DNA of 34,855 bases. Source: an uncultured Bacteroidales bacterium (GTDB taxonomy: Bacteria; Bacteroidota; Bacteroidia; Bacteroidales; UBA4417). Location of the stretch: assembly GCA_903822525.1 (NCBI GenBank), contig CAIJPI010000199.1:1-34855 (forward strand), read 5' to 3'. Below are positions 1-8,396 of this stretch, in pieces. The position numbers were made by a program, and so were the translations under genes. The notes under the pieces are model-generated. The model saw only the letters and a program-made list of their open reading frames with translations, was not told the origin of the DNA and ran no database searches. The stretch's first letter is position 1; each line of letters begins with the position of its first letter.

Positions 1-901
1 CCAGGTTATGGTATTTGAAGGCGACGAATATCTCACCTCAGCACTTGATCTTCGCCCGAAATTTCATCTTTATAAACCGGATATTGCTTTGGTTAGCGGA
101 ATTGCATGGGATCATATGAATGTGTTTCCCACTTTTGAAAATTATATAGATCAGTTTCGCATTTTTATGCAGTTGGTTCCGGATACGGGGGCTTTAATCT
201 ATTGCAACGAAGATCCGGAAGTTCGGAAAGTGGCTGATTCGGTTCAGGGTAGTTTTAAAAGGCTGCCATACGGAATCCCCGGCTACAGAATTTTGGATGG
301 AAAAACCTTGCTTATTGCTCCGGAAGGAGAATTTAAACTGATGATTTTCGGGAAACATAATCTTATGAACCTCGAAGGTGCAAGGCTGGTCTGTAATCAA
401 TTAAATATCAGTAATGCTGATTTTTACGAGGCCATTTCCAGTTTTAACGGTGCTTCGAACCGACTGGAACTGATAGCATCAAAACCGGGATTTAATGCTT
501 ATCGCGACTTTGCACATGCACCTTCAAAATTAAAAGCTACCATACAGGCTGTAAAAGAACAATATCCTGATCGTAAGTTGGTTGCATGTTTTGAATTGCA
601 TACCTATAGCAGCCTGAATAAAGATTTTCTGAATCAGTATGCTGATTGCATGGCAAAAGCTGATGTTGCTGTTGTTTATTTCTCGCCGCATGCCCTCGAA
701 TTGAAGAAACTTCCTATGCTTGTACCTGCCGATATTCAACAGGCATTCGGAAGGAATGGGATGATGATTTTTTCGGATCCGAAACAGTTCCAGCAGTATT
801 TACTGGAACAGGATTGGGAAAATGCAAACCTGCTCCTGATGAGTTCAGGGAATTATGACGGAATGAATGTGAAAGAATTTGCCGGAAATCTTGTAAAGTA
901 G
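1..901 (+). CDS. mpl: Murein tripeptide ligase Mpl, C-terminal two thirds (5' end outside window)
   Basis: The frame is open to the left edge, so this is the C-terminal ~300 residues of a Mur ligase whose UDP-binding domain and P-loop lie upstream. The central-domain block EGDEYLTSALD followed by SGIAWDHMNVFPTF is typical of Mpl (UDP-MurNAc:L-Ala-gamma-D-Glu-mDAP ligase) rather than MurC. The C-terminal domain carries RDFAHAPSKLKA and ELHTYSSLN, the Mpl equivalents of the MurC motifs. Family role: cytoplasmic peptidoglycan recycling, in which recovered tripeptide is reattached to UDP-MurNAc using ATP. Mpl is normally about 450 residues, so about 150 are missing, consistent with truncation by the window and not a broken gene. 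It converges on a lipoprotein gene with about 80 bp between them and no convincing terminator. Confidence 0.9.
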   Translation, partial: QVMVFEGDEYLTSALDLRPKFHLYKPDIALVSGIAWDHMNVFPTFENYIDQFRIFMQLVPDTGALIYCNEDPEVRKVADSVQGSFKRLPYGIPGYRILDGKTLLIAPEGEFKLMIFGKHNLMNLEGARLVCNQLNISNADFYEAISSFNGASNRLELIASKPGFNAYRDFAHAPSKLKATIQAVKEQYPDRKLVACFELHTYSSLNKDFLNQYADCMAKADVAVVYFSPHALELKKLPMLVPADIQQAFGRNGMMIFSDPKQFQQYLLEQDWENANLLLMSSGNYDGMNVKEFAGNLVK

Positions 902-982
902 GTTGGACTGAACTTCTTTTCCTTTTGTCCGGAGGAACGGAATCGGAAATTTGAGGCTAAATAAAATACGCTCAGTAATATC

Positions 983-1546
983 TTAATAGGTATTGTTCTC
1001 CCATTGTTCGAGCATGCTGACACAGGTGCTGTCGGGAACAGCTATTTTTGTGCTGAACCTGAGGGTGCGTGCATCTTCGGGCCAGAAAACCACTGGCATC
1101 TGATCTCCACCGAATTCGCCGTTGGTTTGTGAAAAATTTTCTCCATCATCGTTAACGCCCGATAAGTTGAACATAAATGGGCCTTTGCCCATGTAGCGGT
1201 ATAAACGCACTTTTGATAAGTCGTCGAATTCCATTGTGACTTCCCCGCAAAGGGTGCCATTTTCTTCGAAAAGGCGCTTTCTGAATTTCTTAGCCTGGGG
1301 AAAATCTCGCTCAAGTTTTTCACCTTTAAGCCACATATCCATCATCTCATCGTAATCAGATCCTAATTCAGGGGTTGAATCGATAAGGCTCGAAAATATA
1401 TTTATGTATTTAATAGTGAGTTTTCCGGAATTCTGACTGGTGAGCTGAAAAACATATTCCTTTCGCTCACAGGTAAGACAGCCTGCAATGGTGATCGGAA
1501 CAAGAATCAGGATAAGAAAACGAAGCAATTTTTTAATGCCGGGCAT
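983..1546 (-). CDS. Small predicted lipoprotein of unknown function
   Basis: The 187-residue product starts with a basic/hydrophobic leader (residues 1-22) ending in the lipobox I-A-G-C, with C23 as the lipidated residue, so it should be membrane-anchored after signal peptidase II cleavage. The remainder is polar and beta-rich, with an acidic stretch (YDEMMDMW) near residue 65, and no enzymatic motif that I recognise. It is alone on its strand between mpl and pnuC. A TACTTTTG promoter element lies about 20 bp upstream of the start. The function is unknown; a conserved Bacteroidota envelope lipoprotein is the most that can be said. Confidence 0.75.
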   Translation of the reverse strand: MPGIKKLLRFLILILVPITIAGCLTCERKEYVFQLTSQNSGKLTIKYINIFSSLIDSTPELGSDYDEMMDMWLKGEKLERDFPQAKKFRKRLFEENGTLCGEVTMEFDDLSKVRLYRYMGKGPFMFNLSGVNDDGENFSQTNGEFGGDQMPVVFWPEDARTLRFSTKIAVPDSTCVSMLEQWENNTY

Positions 1547-1567
1547 ACCGTTGAAACAATTTGATTA

Positions 1568-1575
1568 CAAAAGTA
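1568..1575 (-). promoter_or_regulatory. -7 promoter element of the lipoprotein gene
   Basis: Read on the minus strand this is TACTTTTG, a perfect match to the Bacteroidota -7 consensus TAnnTTTG, 21 bp before the ATG. No clear TTTG -33 box is found at the expected 19-20 bp spacing. Confidence 0.5.
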
Positions 1576-1665
1576 AGAAAATAATGCTCTTTGAATTTTT
1601 ACAATTTCATAACAGCCGGAAAGTGGCGCAAAAGAACTGCTTTTACCGACTCGTTCACATTTCGC

Positions 1666-1673
1666 TATATTTG
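1666..1673 (+). promoter_or_regulatory. -7 promoter element of the pnuC-nadR operon
   Basis: TATATTTG matches TAnnTTTG and is followed by GC, 21 bp before the pnuC ATG. The -33 region is only a weak match (TTTTAC near 1641-1646). I see no conserved riboswitch core between this element and the start codon. Confidence 0.6.
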
Positions 1674-1694
1674 CAGCACTTTTAAAGAAGCATC

Positions 1695-2306
1695 ATGTCC
1701 GGAATTTTAAGCCAGTTATACTCCAATCTCCTTGATACATCATGGCTTGAAGCAGTTGCCGTAGTTTTTGGCATACTGAGCGTATGGTTTGCCCGGAAAG
1801 AGAATATCTGGGTGTATCCAACAGGAATTATAAATGTTCTCATTTATGTTTACCTCTGTTTTTTTGCCGGATTGTATGCCGATATGGGCATTAATGCCTT
1901 TTACTTTGTAATGAGTGTTTTCGGCTGGTATAACTGGTCGCGCCGGGATGAGAGCATGCAGCATGTTCCTATAAGCAGTCTGAGTATTGGTCAATGGCTT
2001 TTATATATATTGCTTATTGTTCTTGCGTTCGGAATAATTTATCTCGTTCTCCTGAACTATACTGACAGTACCGTGCCCATATTCGATTCGTTTACAACCG
2101 CTTTGTTTATTGCCGGCATGTGGCTGATGGCCATCAAGAAAATTGAAAACTGGCTGTTGTGGATTGCCGGCGATATACTTGTGATTCCGATGTTTGCTAT
2201 AAAAGGCCTGGCCTTTACAAGCATACAGTATATCGTTTTCCTGGTTTTGGCGGTGATGGGATATATCGAATGGCGCAAGCGTATGCATTCAAATGTGAAT
2301 TCATGA
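1695..2306 (+). CDS. pnuC: PnuC-family nicotinamide riboside transporter
   Basis: The product is a 203-residue polytopic inner-membrane protein with about seven hydrophobic segments. PnuC signatures are visible: KENIWVYPTGIINVLIY (residues 35-51), NAFYFVMSVFGWYNW (67-81) and ENWLLWIAGD (151-160). PnuC proteins import nicotinamide riboside by facilitated diffusion coupled to intracellular phosphorylation. The next gene, overlapping by 4 bp (ATGA), encodes the matching kinase, which supports NR and not thiamine (PnuT) as substrate; there is also no TPP riboswitch or TonB-dependent receptor alongside. The length is slightly below the 220-240 usual for the family but no signature region is missing. 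Confidence 0.93.
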   Translation: MSGILSQLYSNLLDTSWLEAVAVVFGILSVWFARKENIWVYPTGIINVLIYVYLCFFAGLYADMGINAFYFVMSVFGWYNWSRRDESMQHVPISSLSIGQWLLYILLIVLAFGIIYLVLLNYTDSTVPIFDSFTTALFIAGMWLMAIKKIENWLLWIAGDILVIPMFAIKGLAFTSIQYIVFLVLAVMGYIEWRKRMHSNVNS

Positions 2307-2821
2307 ACCGAATCTCAATAACAGGACCTGAATCGACAGGCAAATCCTGGTTAGCTCAGCAACTTGCCCAATATTACCAAGCACGCTGGCAACCTGAATA
2401 TGCGCGGCAGTATCTTGATGCTATTAAACGGCCTTATACCTACGATGATATTTTGCTGATTGCCCAGGCCCAATTCAGGGAAGAAAATACTATTGCCCCG
2501 GATACTGAACTGCTTTTCTGCGATACTGATTTCTGTGTTACAAGTATCTGGTGCCATGTAAAATACGGGCAGTGCCACGAATGGATAAATGCGAAACTGC
2601 AGGAGAATCATTATGAACTTTACCTGCTCTGCGATATCGATTTACCATGGCAGTACGACCCTTTGCGTGAGCATCCTGAAATGCGTTCCGAACTTTTTTC
2701 GATGTATAAGAATTTACTCGACAAACATGGCTTTAACTACCGCATTGTGAGTGGGAACGGAAACGACAGGCTTTTGAATGCAATTCGTTTCGTTGATGAA
2801 TATCTTCAGTCAGCCAAATAG
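2303..2821 (+). CDS. NadR-type ribosylnicotinamide kinase (kinase domain only)
   Basis: The predicted 172-residue protein starts at the ATG overlapping the pnuC stop codon (ATGA). An upstream in-frame ATG exists but would lie deep inside pnuC, so the overlapping start is preferred. The Walker A motif GPESTGKS occupies residues 8-15, followed by the NadR-like QPEYARQYLD. The family is the P-loop ATPase domain found at the C-terminus of E. coli NadR, which phosphorylates nicotinamide riboside to NMN. The helix-turn-helix and NMN adenylyltransferase domains of full-length NadR are absent, so NMN must be adenylylated by another enzyme. Coupling to pnuC fits metabolic trapping of imported riboside. 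Confidence 0.88.
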   Translation: MNRISITGPESTGKSWLAQQLAQYYQARWQPEYARQYLDAIKRPYTYDDILLIAQAQFREENTIAPDTELLFCDTDFCVTSIWCHVKYGQCHEWINAKLQENHYELYLLCDIDLPWQYDPLREHPEMRSELFSMYKNLLDKHGFNYRIVSGNGNDRLLNAIRFVDEYLQSAK

Positions 2822-2848
2822 CAGCACTTTCTTTGGAAGAACGCCTTA

Positions 2849-3925
2849 TTATGGTTTCGCGACAGGTTCAGCAATTTGATGCTCTCGGGGAACAATATCG
2901 TTAAATTCGAATTTAAATGTCTTCATAAAGTCAGCAAAAGGCTTTGTTTTGTATGATTCGCTGACAACATAATTCGAAAGCAGAAAAAGTGCTTCAGGAC
3001 TCAGGTATGAATTTTCATTCAGAATTAGCCTGTTTTTCTGGTCAAAATAGAAAATAGAAGGGAACTGCATTTTGTCTTTTAGCAGCGTTTTAGCAAGTTC
3101 ATGGTATTTATCAGCCTCGTGCCTGTTGTAATAAGGTTTATCCCAGGTAAGAGTATCCGATGTTTGTGCATCGAGTCGTACACAATAAAAATTATCGTTA
3201 AGGTAAGCGGCGACTTTATTATGGCTGAAAGCGTTGGCAAGCATAACCGACGAAGCGGCATTGCTTTTCGAATAAAATGTCAGAAAAATTCCTTTTGGAT
3301 TTTCTTTATTCAGTTTGAGGGCTTCTTTGAGAGGGATCCAGTTTACAACCAGGGGAATGCGGTTTTCTTTTTTATCGGTAGGGAAGGTGCGGAAATAGGC
3401 TGGAGACCAGATGTCGAAACGGGTGGTTTTCTGAACATTTTCGGATATATAAACCAGTATACAAAGCATTTCCGGGTATTTCTTAAACCCTTTGAATGAG
3501 AGTCCATTGTTCTGATCATCGTATAAAATCACCTCCGGAACTTCTGGTTTCGCGCCCAGAAGCAGAGTAGCCAGGTCATGATATGGTTTTGCAGGGTCTT
3601 TTTTGTAAACTTTCCCGTCCATAAAGGTCACATCCGGTTTGCTGCTGATATCAAATTTTACAGCATAATACTTGGAGTTTGTATAAATGCAGACTTCTTT
3701 ACGGGTAAAAGTTGTTTTCAACATAAGTTGTGATGAATCGTCACCTGCTTTGTAAAAAAACACCATTACCGGCTTTGAGTTCTCCTTATTTAAGGTTGTT
3801 ACCTGCTCGAAAGTAAGCCAGTTAATAGCATGTAAAGGTTCGGTTTGTGCAGAAAGGAATAAAGGAGAAAGAAAAACTGCAGCAAAAAAAGCAGAATGTA
3901 AAAGAGCTAACCTGATGATTCTCAT
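2849..3925 (-). CDS. Secreted protein with two tandem thioredoxin-like domains lacking CxxC
   Basis: The 358-residue product has a signal peptide (about 1-26, ending LSAQ). Two homologous halves follow: about 33-165 and about 193-325. They align clearly at INWLTFEQVTTLNKENSKP versus VNWIPLKEALKLNKENPKG, offset by 160 residues. Each half has the strand (VMVFFYKAG / IFLTFYSKS) that precedes the active site in thioredoxin folds, an aromatic-rich strand (YYAVKFD / FYCVRLD), and a cis-Pro-like VPEVILYDD / FPSIFYFDQ. At the active-site position the sequences read GDDSSQ and SNAASS, so neither half has a redox CxxC pair. A catalytic disulfide role is therefore unlikely; a binding or structural periplasmic role is inferred. 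It is monocistronic and divergent from the glycosyltransferase gene. Confidence 0.75.
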   Translation of the reverse strand: MRIIRLALLHSAFFAAVFLSPLFLSAQTEPLHAINWLTFEQVTTLNKENSKPVMVFFYKAGDDSSQLMLKTTFTRKEVCIYTNSKYYAVKFDISSKPDVTFMDGKVYKKDPAKPYHDLATLLLGAKPEVPEVILYDDQNNGLSFKGFKKYPEMLCILVYISENVQKTTRFDIWSPAYFRTFPTDKKENRIPLVVNWIPLKEALKLNKENPKGIFLTFYSKSNAASSVMLANAFSHNKVAAYLNDNFYCVRLDAQTSDTLTWDKPYYNRHEADKYHELAKTLLKDKMQFPSIFYFDQKNRLILNENSYLSPEALFLLSNYVVSESYKTKPFADFMKTFKFEFNDIVPREHQIAEPVAKP

Positions 3926-4022
3926 GACGTAAAGTTTCGAAATTTGTGCCTGATTTTGGTTTTGTAAAAGTAATAAGTATTTGATTGCTTATTTTATTCT
4001 GAATTGTTATTGTACTAATTTT

Positions 4023-4030
4023 TACTTTTG
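4023..4030 (+). promoter_or_regulatory. -7 promoter element of the glycosyltransferase operon
   Basis: TACTTTTG is a perfect TAnnTTTG match. It overlaps a possible TTG start codon at 4028-4030, which argues that translation begins at the next in-frame TTG (4055), 24 bp downstream. Confidence 0.55.
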
Positions 4031-4054
4031 ATAACAATTTTTAACATTCAGGTA

Positions 4055-5230
4055 TTGAAAACCGCTTCTAAAATACTCTTCCTTGCCCGCTGGTACCCCG
4101 ATCGCTACGATCCTATGACTGGCCTTTTTATCAAGAGGCATGCTGAGGTTGCAGCAGGATGTGCAGATGTGGCAGTTTTGTATTTGCGGTCGGCGCCCGA
4201 CAAGCCATTCGGGTTTTTAATCGAACAGAAAATTGAGAACGGTGTGCTGACCAATGAAGTTTACTTTGGGACAAAAAACAGTTTACCGGCATTTATTTCA
4301 AAAGCGGTTTCTGGGTTTATGTTTTTGGCAGCTTTTGTTAAAGGATACCGGTTTATTCTCGAAACCTGGGGCAGGCCCGATATAATCCATGTAAATATAC
4401 TTACCCGCCTGGGCGTTTTCGCTCTGTGGTTGCGTTGGTTCAGGGGTATTAAGTTTGTGGTGACCGAGCATTGGTCGAGGTACCTGCCAGTTACCGGAAC
4501 GTATAAAGGCGTTTTCCGTAAGATCATTACAAAACTGGTTGTACGGCAGGCATCAGCCATTAGCACCGTTTCGGAGAACCTGGCGAAAGCTATGCGCAGC
4601 CATGGACTTTTAAATACTCATTATATGGTATTGCCTAATGTTGTTGATACCGAAGTGTATGTGCCTTTATCTGAAAAAATGTACAATGAAAAAAAACGAT
4701 TTATTCATATCTCCTGTTTCGAAGACCGCTCGAAGAATATAAGCGGGCTGCTGCGTACCATCAGCAAGCTAGCCCTGTTGCGAAATGATTTTGAATGCAT
4801 CATGGTAGGCGAGGGGGTTGACCTTGAAAAAATGAAAGCTCTGGCTGCTGATCTGGGAATAAACGATACGCTGGTGCGATTCACCGGTTTGCTCGAAAAT
4901 GAAAACCTGGTCGATGCATACCAGAATGCTGATTTCATGGTTATGTTCAGCAATTATGAGAATATGCCGGTTGTGATAAGCGAAAGCCTTTCGTGCGGAA
5001 TTCCAGTGTTAGCCACTTCGGTAGGAGGTATACCTGAATATATCAACCCCGATAACGGCAGGCTGGTGGCTGCAGGTGATGAAACCGCCTTACTTGAAGC
5101 TATAAGCTTTATGCTGGATCATTACGATACTTTTGATAAAAAGGCAATCAGGCAAAATTCAATCAGGTACTTCAGTAGACCTGCTGTTGCCGAAAAGTTG
5201 CAGGAACTCTACAGCTTTGTAAATCAATAA
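4055..5230 (+). CDS. GT4-family glycosyltransferase (GT-B fold)
   Basis: I place the start at the TTG that gives MKTASKILFLARWYP, because an earlier TTG (4028) lies inside the promoter element. No ATG is available before the conserved N-terminus. The ~391-residue protein has the two Rossmann domains of GT-B enzymes. The C-terminal Glycos_transf_1 domain includes the sugar-nucleotide-binding E-x7-E motif (E302 and E310 in NYENMPVVISES), then SCGIPVLATSVGGIPEYI, typical of retaining GT4 enzymes. The cytoplasmic N-terminal domain carries the acceptor-side motif TGLFIKRHAE. It leads a tight operon with a formyltransferase-propeller fusion 17 bp downstream, suggesting it builds the glycan that the fusion modifies. 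Donor and acceptor cannot be read from sequence. Confidence 0.88.
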   Translation: MKTASKILFLARWYPDRYDPMTGLFIKRHAEVAAGCADVAVLYLRSAPDKPFGFLIEQKIENGVLTNEVYFGTKNSLPAFISKAVSGFMFLAAFVKGYRFILETWGRPDIIHVNILTRLGVFALWLRWFRGIKFVVTEHWSRYLPVTGTYKGVFRKIITKLVVRQASAISTVSENLAKAMRSHGLLNTHYMVLPNVVDTEVYVPLSEKMYNEKKRFIHISCFEDRSKNISGLLRTISKLALLRNDFECIMVGEGVDLEKMKALAADLGINDTLVRFTGLLENENLVDAYQNADFMVMFSNYENMPVVISESLSCGIPVLATSVGGIPEYINPDNGRLVAAGDETALLEAISFMLDHYDTFDKKAIRQNSIRYFSRPAVAEKLQELYSFVNQ

Positions 5231-5247
5231 TGTTATAAACATATTAC

Positions 5248-6909
5248 ATGGACTTTGGCGTACTATGCAACGGTAATACTTTCCAGCAGTGGCAGATCGA
5301 AACAATCAGGAACCTGGTTTCGGCAGGACACACTTGCTCGTTGCTGATTGTAAATTCGAACCCTGCCTTTAAAACCGGTTTTCGTAAAAAAGCGATTCAT
5401 TATCCGTATTCAAAGTTGTTTTACAGGGTTTGGTTCAGGTATATGATGCATCCTGAAGCAAAGAAAGACGTTGATATTACCAGTTATTATGCAGGTATTC
5501 CTGAAATACACTTTAAAACTGTAAAGAAAGGTTTTGCTGAGTATTTCGATGCAACGGATGTTGAAAAAGTAAAAGATTCCGGCCTTGATTTTATTCTCAG
5601 GTTTGGATTCGGCATTATTAAGGGTGATATTCTTGAAGCTGCCAAATACGGTATTTGGTCATACCACCACGACGATGAGCTTAAATACCGTGGGGTGCCG
5701 ACAGGTTTCTGGGAGATTATGTTTGACGATCCGGTGAATGCGGCTATACTGCAGCGACTGACCAGTAAACTTGATAGCGGTATCATCTTGCACAAAGCCT
5801 ATTTCGGAACCATAAACCATTCGTGGCAGTCCAATCTGGATAATCTGTTAAAAAGTTCAACCGAATGGCCCCTGCAGGTTTGTAACGGGATTGAAAACGG
5901 GAACCTCGAATTTCTTTCAGTTTCAAATCCGCCTTCTTCGAAAATATACAAGCTGCCTGGTAATTTAACGATGCTGCGTTTCCTGCTGAAACTGGCTGCC
6001 AATAAACTGAGATTTCATTATCATGACTTATTTCTGACTGAAAAATGGAATGTCGGGATTGTACCCATGTCCGTAGATAAATTCCTACAAGCCGGTGACT
6101 CTGATATTCCGGAACCTGTCTGGCTGAAAACAGGGGCAGCAAAATCGCTTTATCATGCCGACCCGTTTGGATTTGTTAAAGAGGATATGCTGCATATTAT
6201 TTGCGAAGAATACGATTATAAAAGTGCCAGGGGAATACTTACAGCTTTTAAACTGGATAAAAGATCATTCCGGATCGCTGAGAAGACTATTGCCCATGAG
6301 AAGGATTATCATCTTGCTTTTCCGTTTTTATTTGAACACGAGAGCAATTTTTATTGCATACCTGAAAATTCGGCAGGCGGGAATGTTGAATTATTCAAAT
6401 ATAACCCTGTTGGCAGTAAACTTGATTTTGTGATAACGCTGATACCTGATCTGCAGGCTGTTGATCCTACTTTGTTTTTCCATGAAGGATTTTGGTGGCT
6501 GTTTTTTACGGATAAAATTTCAACCAATGAACGGCTGAACATCTGGTATTCCGAAAATCTGCATGGTCCTTACCTGCCTCATGCAAACAACCCTGTAAAG
6601 GTTGATATCCGCTCATCGCGACCTGCCGGCAATCTTTTTATAATGGATGGCAAACTCATGCGGCCGGCCCAGGATTGTTCCATACGGTCGGGAAGACGTA
6701 TTTGTATCAACCAGGTTCTAAAACTGAGCCCGATTGATTTTCAGGAAACTAACTATGCAGTGCTGAACTCAGCCCCTCATTCAAAATTCGGTGATGGTAT
6801 GCATACTTTTTGTGTTGTAGATCAGGCGGTTATTGTGGATGGGAAAAGAGAACAGTTTGTATGGCAGGCTTTTAGAAGAAAGCTGATGAAAAAAATTAAT
6901 AACTTATAA
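5248..6909 (+). CDS. Formyltransferase-fold / GINT1-like beta-propeller fusion protein
   Basis: This 553-residue protein has two parts. Residues about 1-230 resemble the formyltransferase fold: GIWSYHHDDELKYRGVPTG (135-153) lines up with the Fmt NLHxSLLPxYRG motif, and LDSGIIL (175-181) with the IDTGNII Asp. The expected catalytic triad Asn-His-Asp reads Ser138-His140-Asp176, so the Asn is replaced. Residues about 265-553 look like the five-bladed propeller domain of plant GINT1 (glucosamine inositolphosphorylceramide transferase) N-terminal regions: WNVGIVP, HADPFGFVKEDMLHIICEE, and the AVDPTLFFHEGFWWLFFT repeat. No GT64 transferase domain is present. Family knowledge suggests transfer to an amino sugar or glycolipid, but the reaction is inference. 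The gene sits between a GT4 enzyme and an M28 peptidase with 17-bp and 2-bp gaps. Confidence 0.7.
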   Translation: MDFGVLCNGNTFQQWQIETIRNLVSAGHTCSLLIVNSNPAFKTGFRKKAIHYPYSKLFYRVWFRYMMHPEAKKDVDITSYYAGIPEIHFKTVKKGFAEYFDATDVEKVKDSGLDFILRFGFGIIKGDILEAAKYGIWSYHHDDELKYRGVPTGFWEIMFDDPVNAAILQRLTSKLDSGIILHKAYFGTINHSWQSNLDNLLKSSTEWPLQVCNGIENGNLEFLSVSNPPSSKIYKLPGNLTMLRFLLKLAANKLRFHYHDLFLTEKWNVGIVPMSVDKFLQAGDSDIPEPVWLKTGAAKSLYHADPFGFVKEDMLHIICEEYDYKSARGILTAFKLDKRSFRIAEKTIAHEKDYHLAFPFLFEHESNFYCIPENSAGGNVELFKYNPVGSKLDFVITLIPDLQAVDPTLFFHEGFWWLFFTDKISTNERLNIWYSENLHGPYLPHANNPVKVDIRSSRPAGNLFIMDGKLMRPAQDCSIRSGRRICINQVLKLSPIDFQETNYAVLNSAPHSKFGDGMHTFCVVDQAVIVDGKREQFVWQAFRRKLMKKINNL

Positions 6910-6911
6910 AA

Positions 6912-8342
6912 ATGAAAATGAAAAATTTCATACTGTTTCTCTTTGCATGCCTAATATTGCATTCTGATTATTTATACGCACAGAATGCTGGTGCAGGTTC
7001 AGTTGACAGGATGCATCGCGATGTTGCTTTACTTGCTTCTGATTCATTGCTGGGTCGCGAGGCCGGGACCATTGGCGAACAAATGGCGTCAGATTATATT
7101 TCGGGGCAGATGAAGCAGATTGGCTTGTTGCCTAAAGGTGACAGCCTGGGTTCATTCCTTAGCCCTTTCAGAATGAGCTACCCGGTAATTTTTAAGGAAG
7201 CAAAGTTGATGGTAAACGATATAGATTTTAAACATATCGAAGAATTCGGAGCTACCGATTTATCTTCACAAGGCAATATAACTGCTCCACTGATCAATAT
7301 TGGCCGGGGAATTAATAATTCAGATAATAGTAATGGAGATATACAGGAAAAGATCAGAGGCAAAATAGTAGTAATTGATATTGCTTACCGGCAGCGAAAT
7401 GCTGAAAATCCGGAAGTGCTCAGTCATATCATCAGCAACATTAAATCAGCTGTTCTGAATGGTGCCGTGGGTATCATTCTCCACAACAGCTCACGTAAAC
7501 CTACCGAGAACCTGCTATTTGGCTCACCTTTTACCGAGTCGCTAAATGTGCCGGTGGTATACATTGCCAGGCTTCCCTATAACAAGATTGCTAAAATAAA
7601 AACAGCTACCTGCAAGTTATCAGTCGAAATAGACAGGTCTATTTCCAAACCTGCAAATGTTGTTGGCTGGATTGATAACAAGTCGTCCAAAACAGTTGTA
7701 ATCGGGGCTCATTACGATCATGTCGGGATAACCCGTTCAAGAACCGGTGCTGATAAAACACCCCAGATACATAACGGAGCCGATGACAATGCCAGCGGAA
7801 CTGCAGCACTCCTCGAACTGGCCCGCTGGGCTGTTAATAATGAATCTTTAAAGTATAACTACATTTTTGTAGCCTTCAGCGCCGAAGAAAAAGGTTTGTT
7901 TGGATCGAAAGCCTTTTGCAGCCTCCCATGGATAAGCCCTTCCAATATAGTTTATATGCTCAATATGGATATGGTAGGACGGCTTGGATGCCAGGGTGAT
8001 ACAATGAGTGTACTTGGAGTGGCATCATCGCCTGCGTGGGATGGTCTTCTCGACAAAACCGCTCATCCCGGTTTTTCGTTAAAGAGAATAAACGGGGCTC
8101 CTGCCTTTTCCGATCATGCGCCATTCCTGAAAAAAGGAATTCCTGTTATTTATTTTACGACAGGAATACATCCCGATTATCACACACCCAAGGATGATAC
8201 GGAACTTATAAATTTTTCAGGAATGACAGAACTTATCGGGTACCTGCGGGAATTTATCCGCTCAGCCGAGGCGCTGCCCGAAATACCTTTTCATAAAATA
8301 AACCCCCTGCAGCATACAAAAGCCTACATTCAGACTTTTTAA
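6912..8342 (+). CDS. Secreted M28-family zinc aminopeptidase
   Basis: The product is 476 residues. A signal peptide covers about 1-23 (ends LYAQ). A PA-like insert (about 120-240) precedes the M28 catalytic domain. The di-zinc ligands are visible: H267 in GAHYDH, D291 in NGADDNASG, E326 with catalytic E325 in FSAEEKGLFGS, D353 in NMDMVGR, and H424 in PDYHTPKDD. All catalytic positions are intact, so an active periplasmic or extracellular aminopeptidase is expected. It begins 2 bp after the propeller fusion gene, implying cotranscription with the glycan genes. The functional link between a peptidase and the glycan enzymes is unknown. A second nearby ATG (two codons in) could also be the start. 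Confidence 0.9.
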   Translation: MKMKNFILFLFACLILHSDYLYAQNAGAGSVDRMHRDVALLASDSLLGREAGTIGEQMASDYISGQMKQIGLLPKGDSLGSFLSPFRMSYPVIFKEAKLMVNDIDFKHIEEFGATDLSSQGNITAPLINIGRGINNSDNSNGDIQEKIRGKIVVIDIAYRQRNAENPEVLSHIISNIKSAVLNGAVGIILHNSSRKPTENLLFGSPFTESLNVPVVYIARLPYNKIAKIKTATCKLSVEIDRSISKPANVVGWIDNKSSKTVVIGAHYDHVGITRSRTGADKTPQIHNGADDNASGTAALLELARWAVNNESLKYNYIFVAFSAEEKGLFGSKAFCSLPWISPSNIVYMLNMDMVGRLGCQGDTMSVLGVASSPAWDGLLDKTAHPGFSLKRINGAPAFSDHAPFLKKGIPVIYFTTGIHPDYHTPKDDTELINFSGMTELIGYLREFIRSAEALPEIPFHKINPLQHTKAYIQTF

Positions 8343-8346
8343 AAAT

Positions 8347-8396
8347 CTGATTTTACTTTTTCTCAGCTGTCAGCAAGATATTGAATGTAAAATCAG
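8347..8396. repeat. 10-bp inverted repeat at a convergent gene end
   Basis: CTGATTTTAC (8347-8356) and GTAAAATCAG (8387-8396) are perfect inverted copies separated by 30 bases, between the M28 gene end and the methyltransferase 3' coding end. The loop is long for an intrinsic terminator; it may be incidental. Confidence 0.3.

Noticed and set aside
1560-1694. Riboswitch in front of pnuC
   Set aside because: Searched by eye for TPP, NAD and similar conserved cores; none was seen, and the promoter sits only 21 bp before the start.
3101-3499. A 132-codon reading frame antisense to the tandem thioredoxin gene
   Set aside because: It lies wholly inside a well-supported gene on the other strand, with no promoter, no recognisable motif and shadow-type composition.
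5783-6142. A 119-codon frame antisense to the propeller fusion gene
   Set aside because: Entirely within a long, motif-bearing gene on the plus strand.
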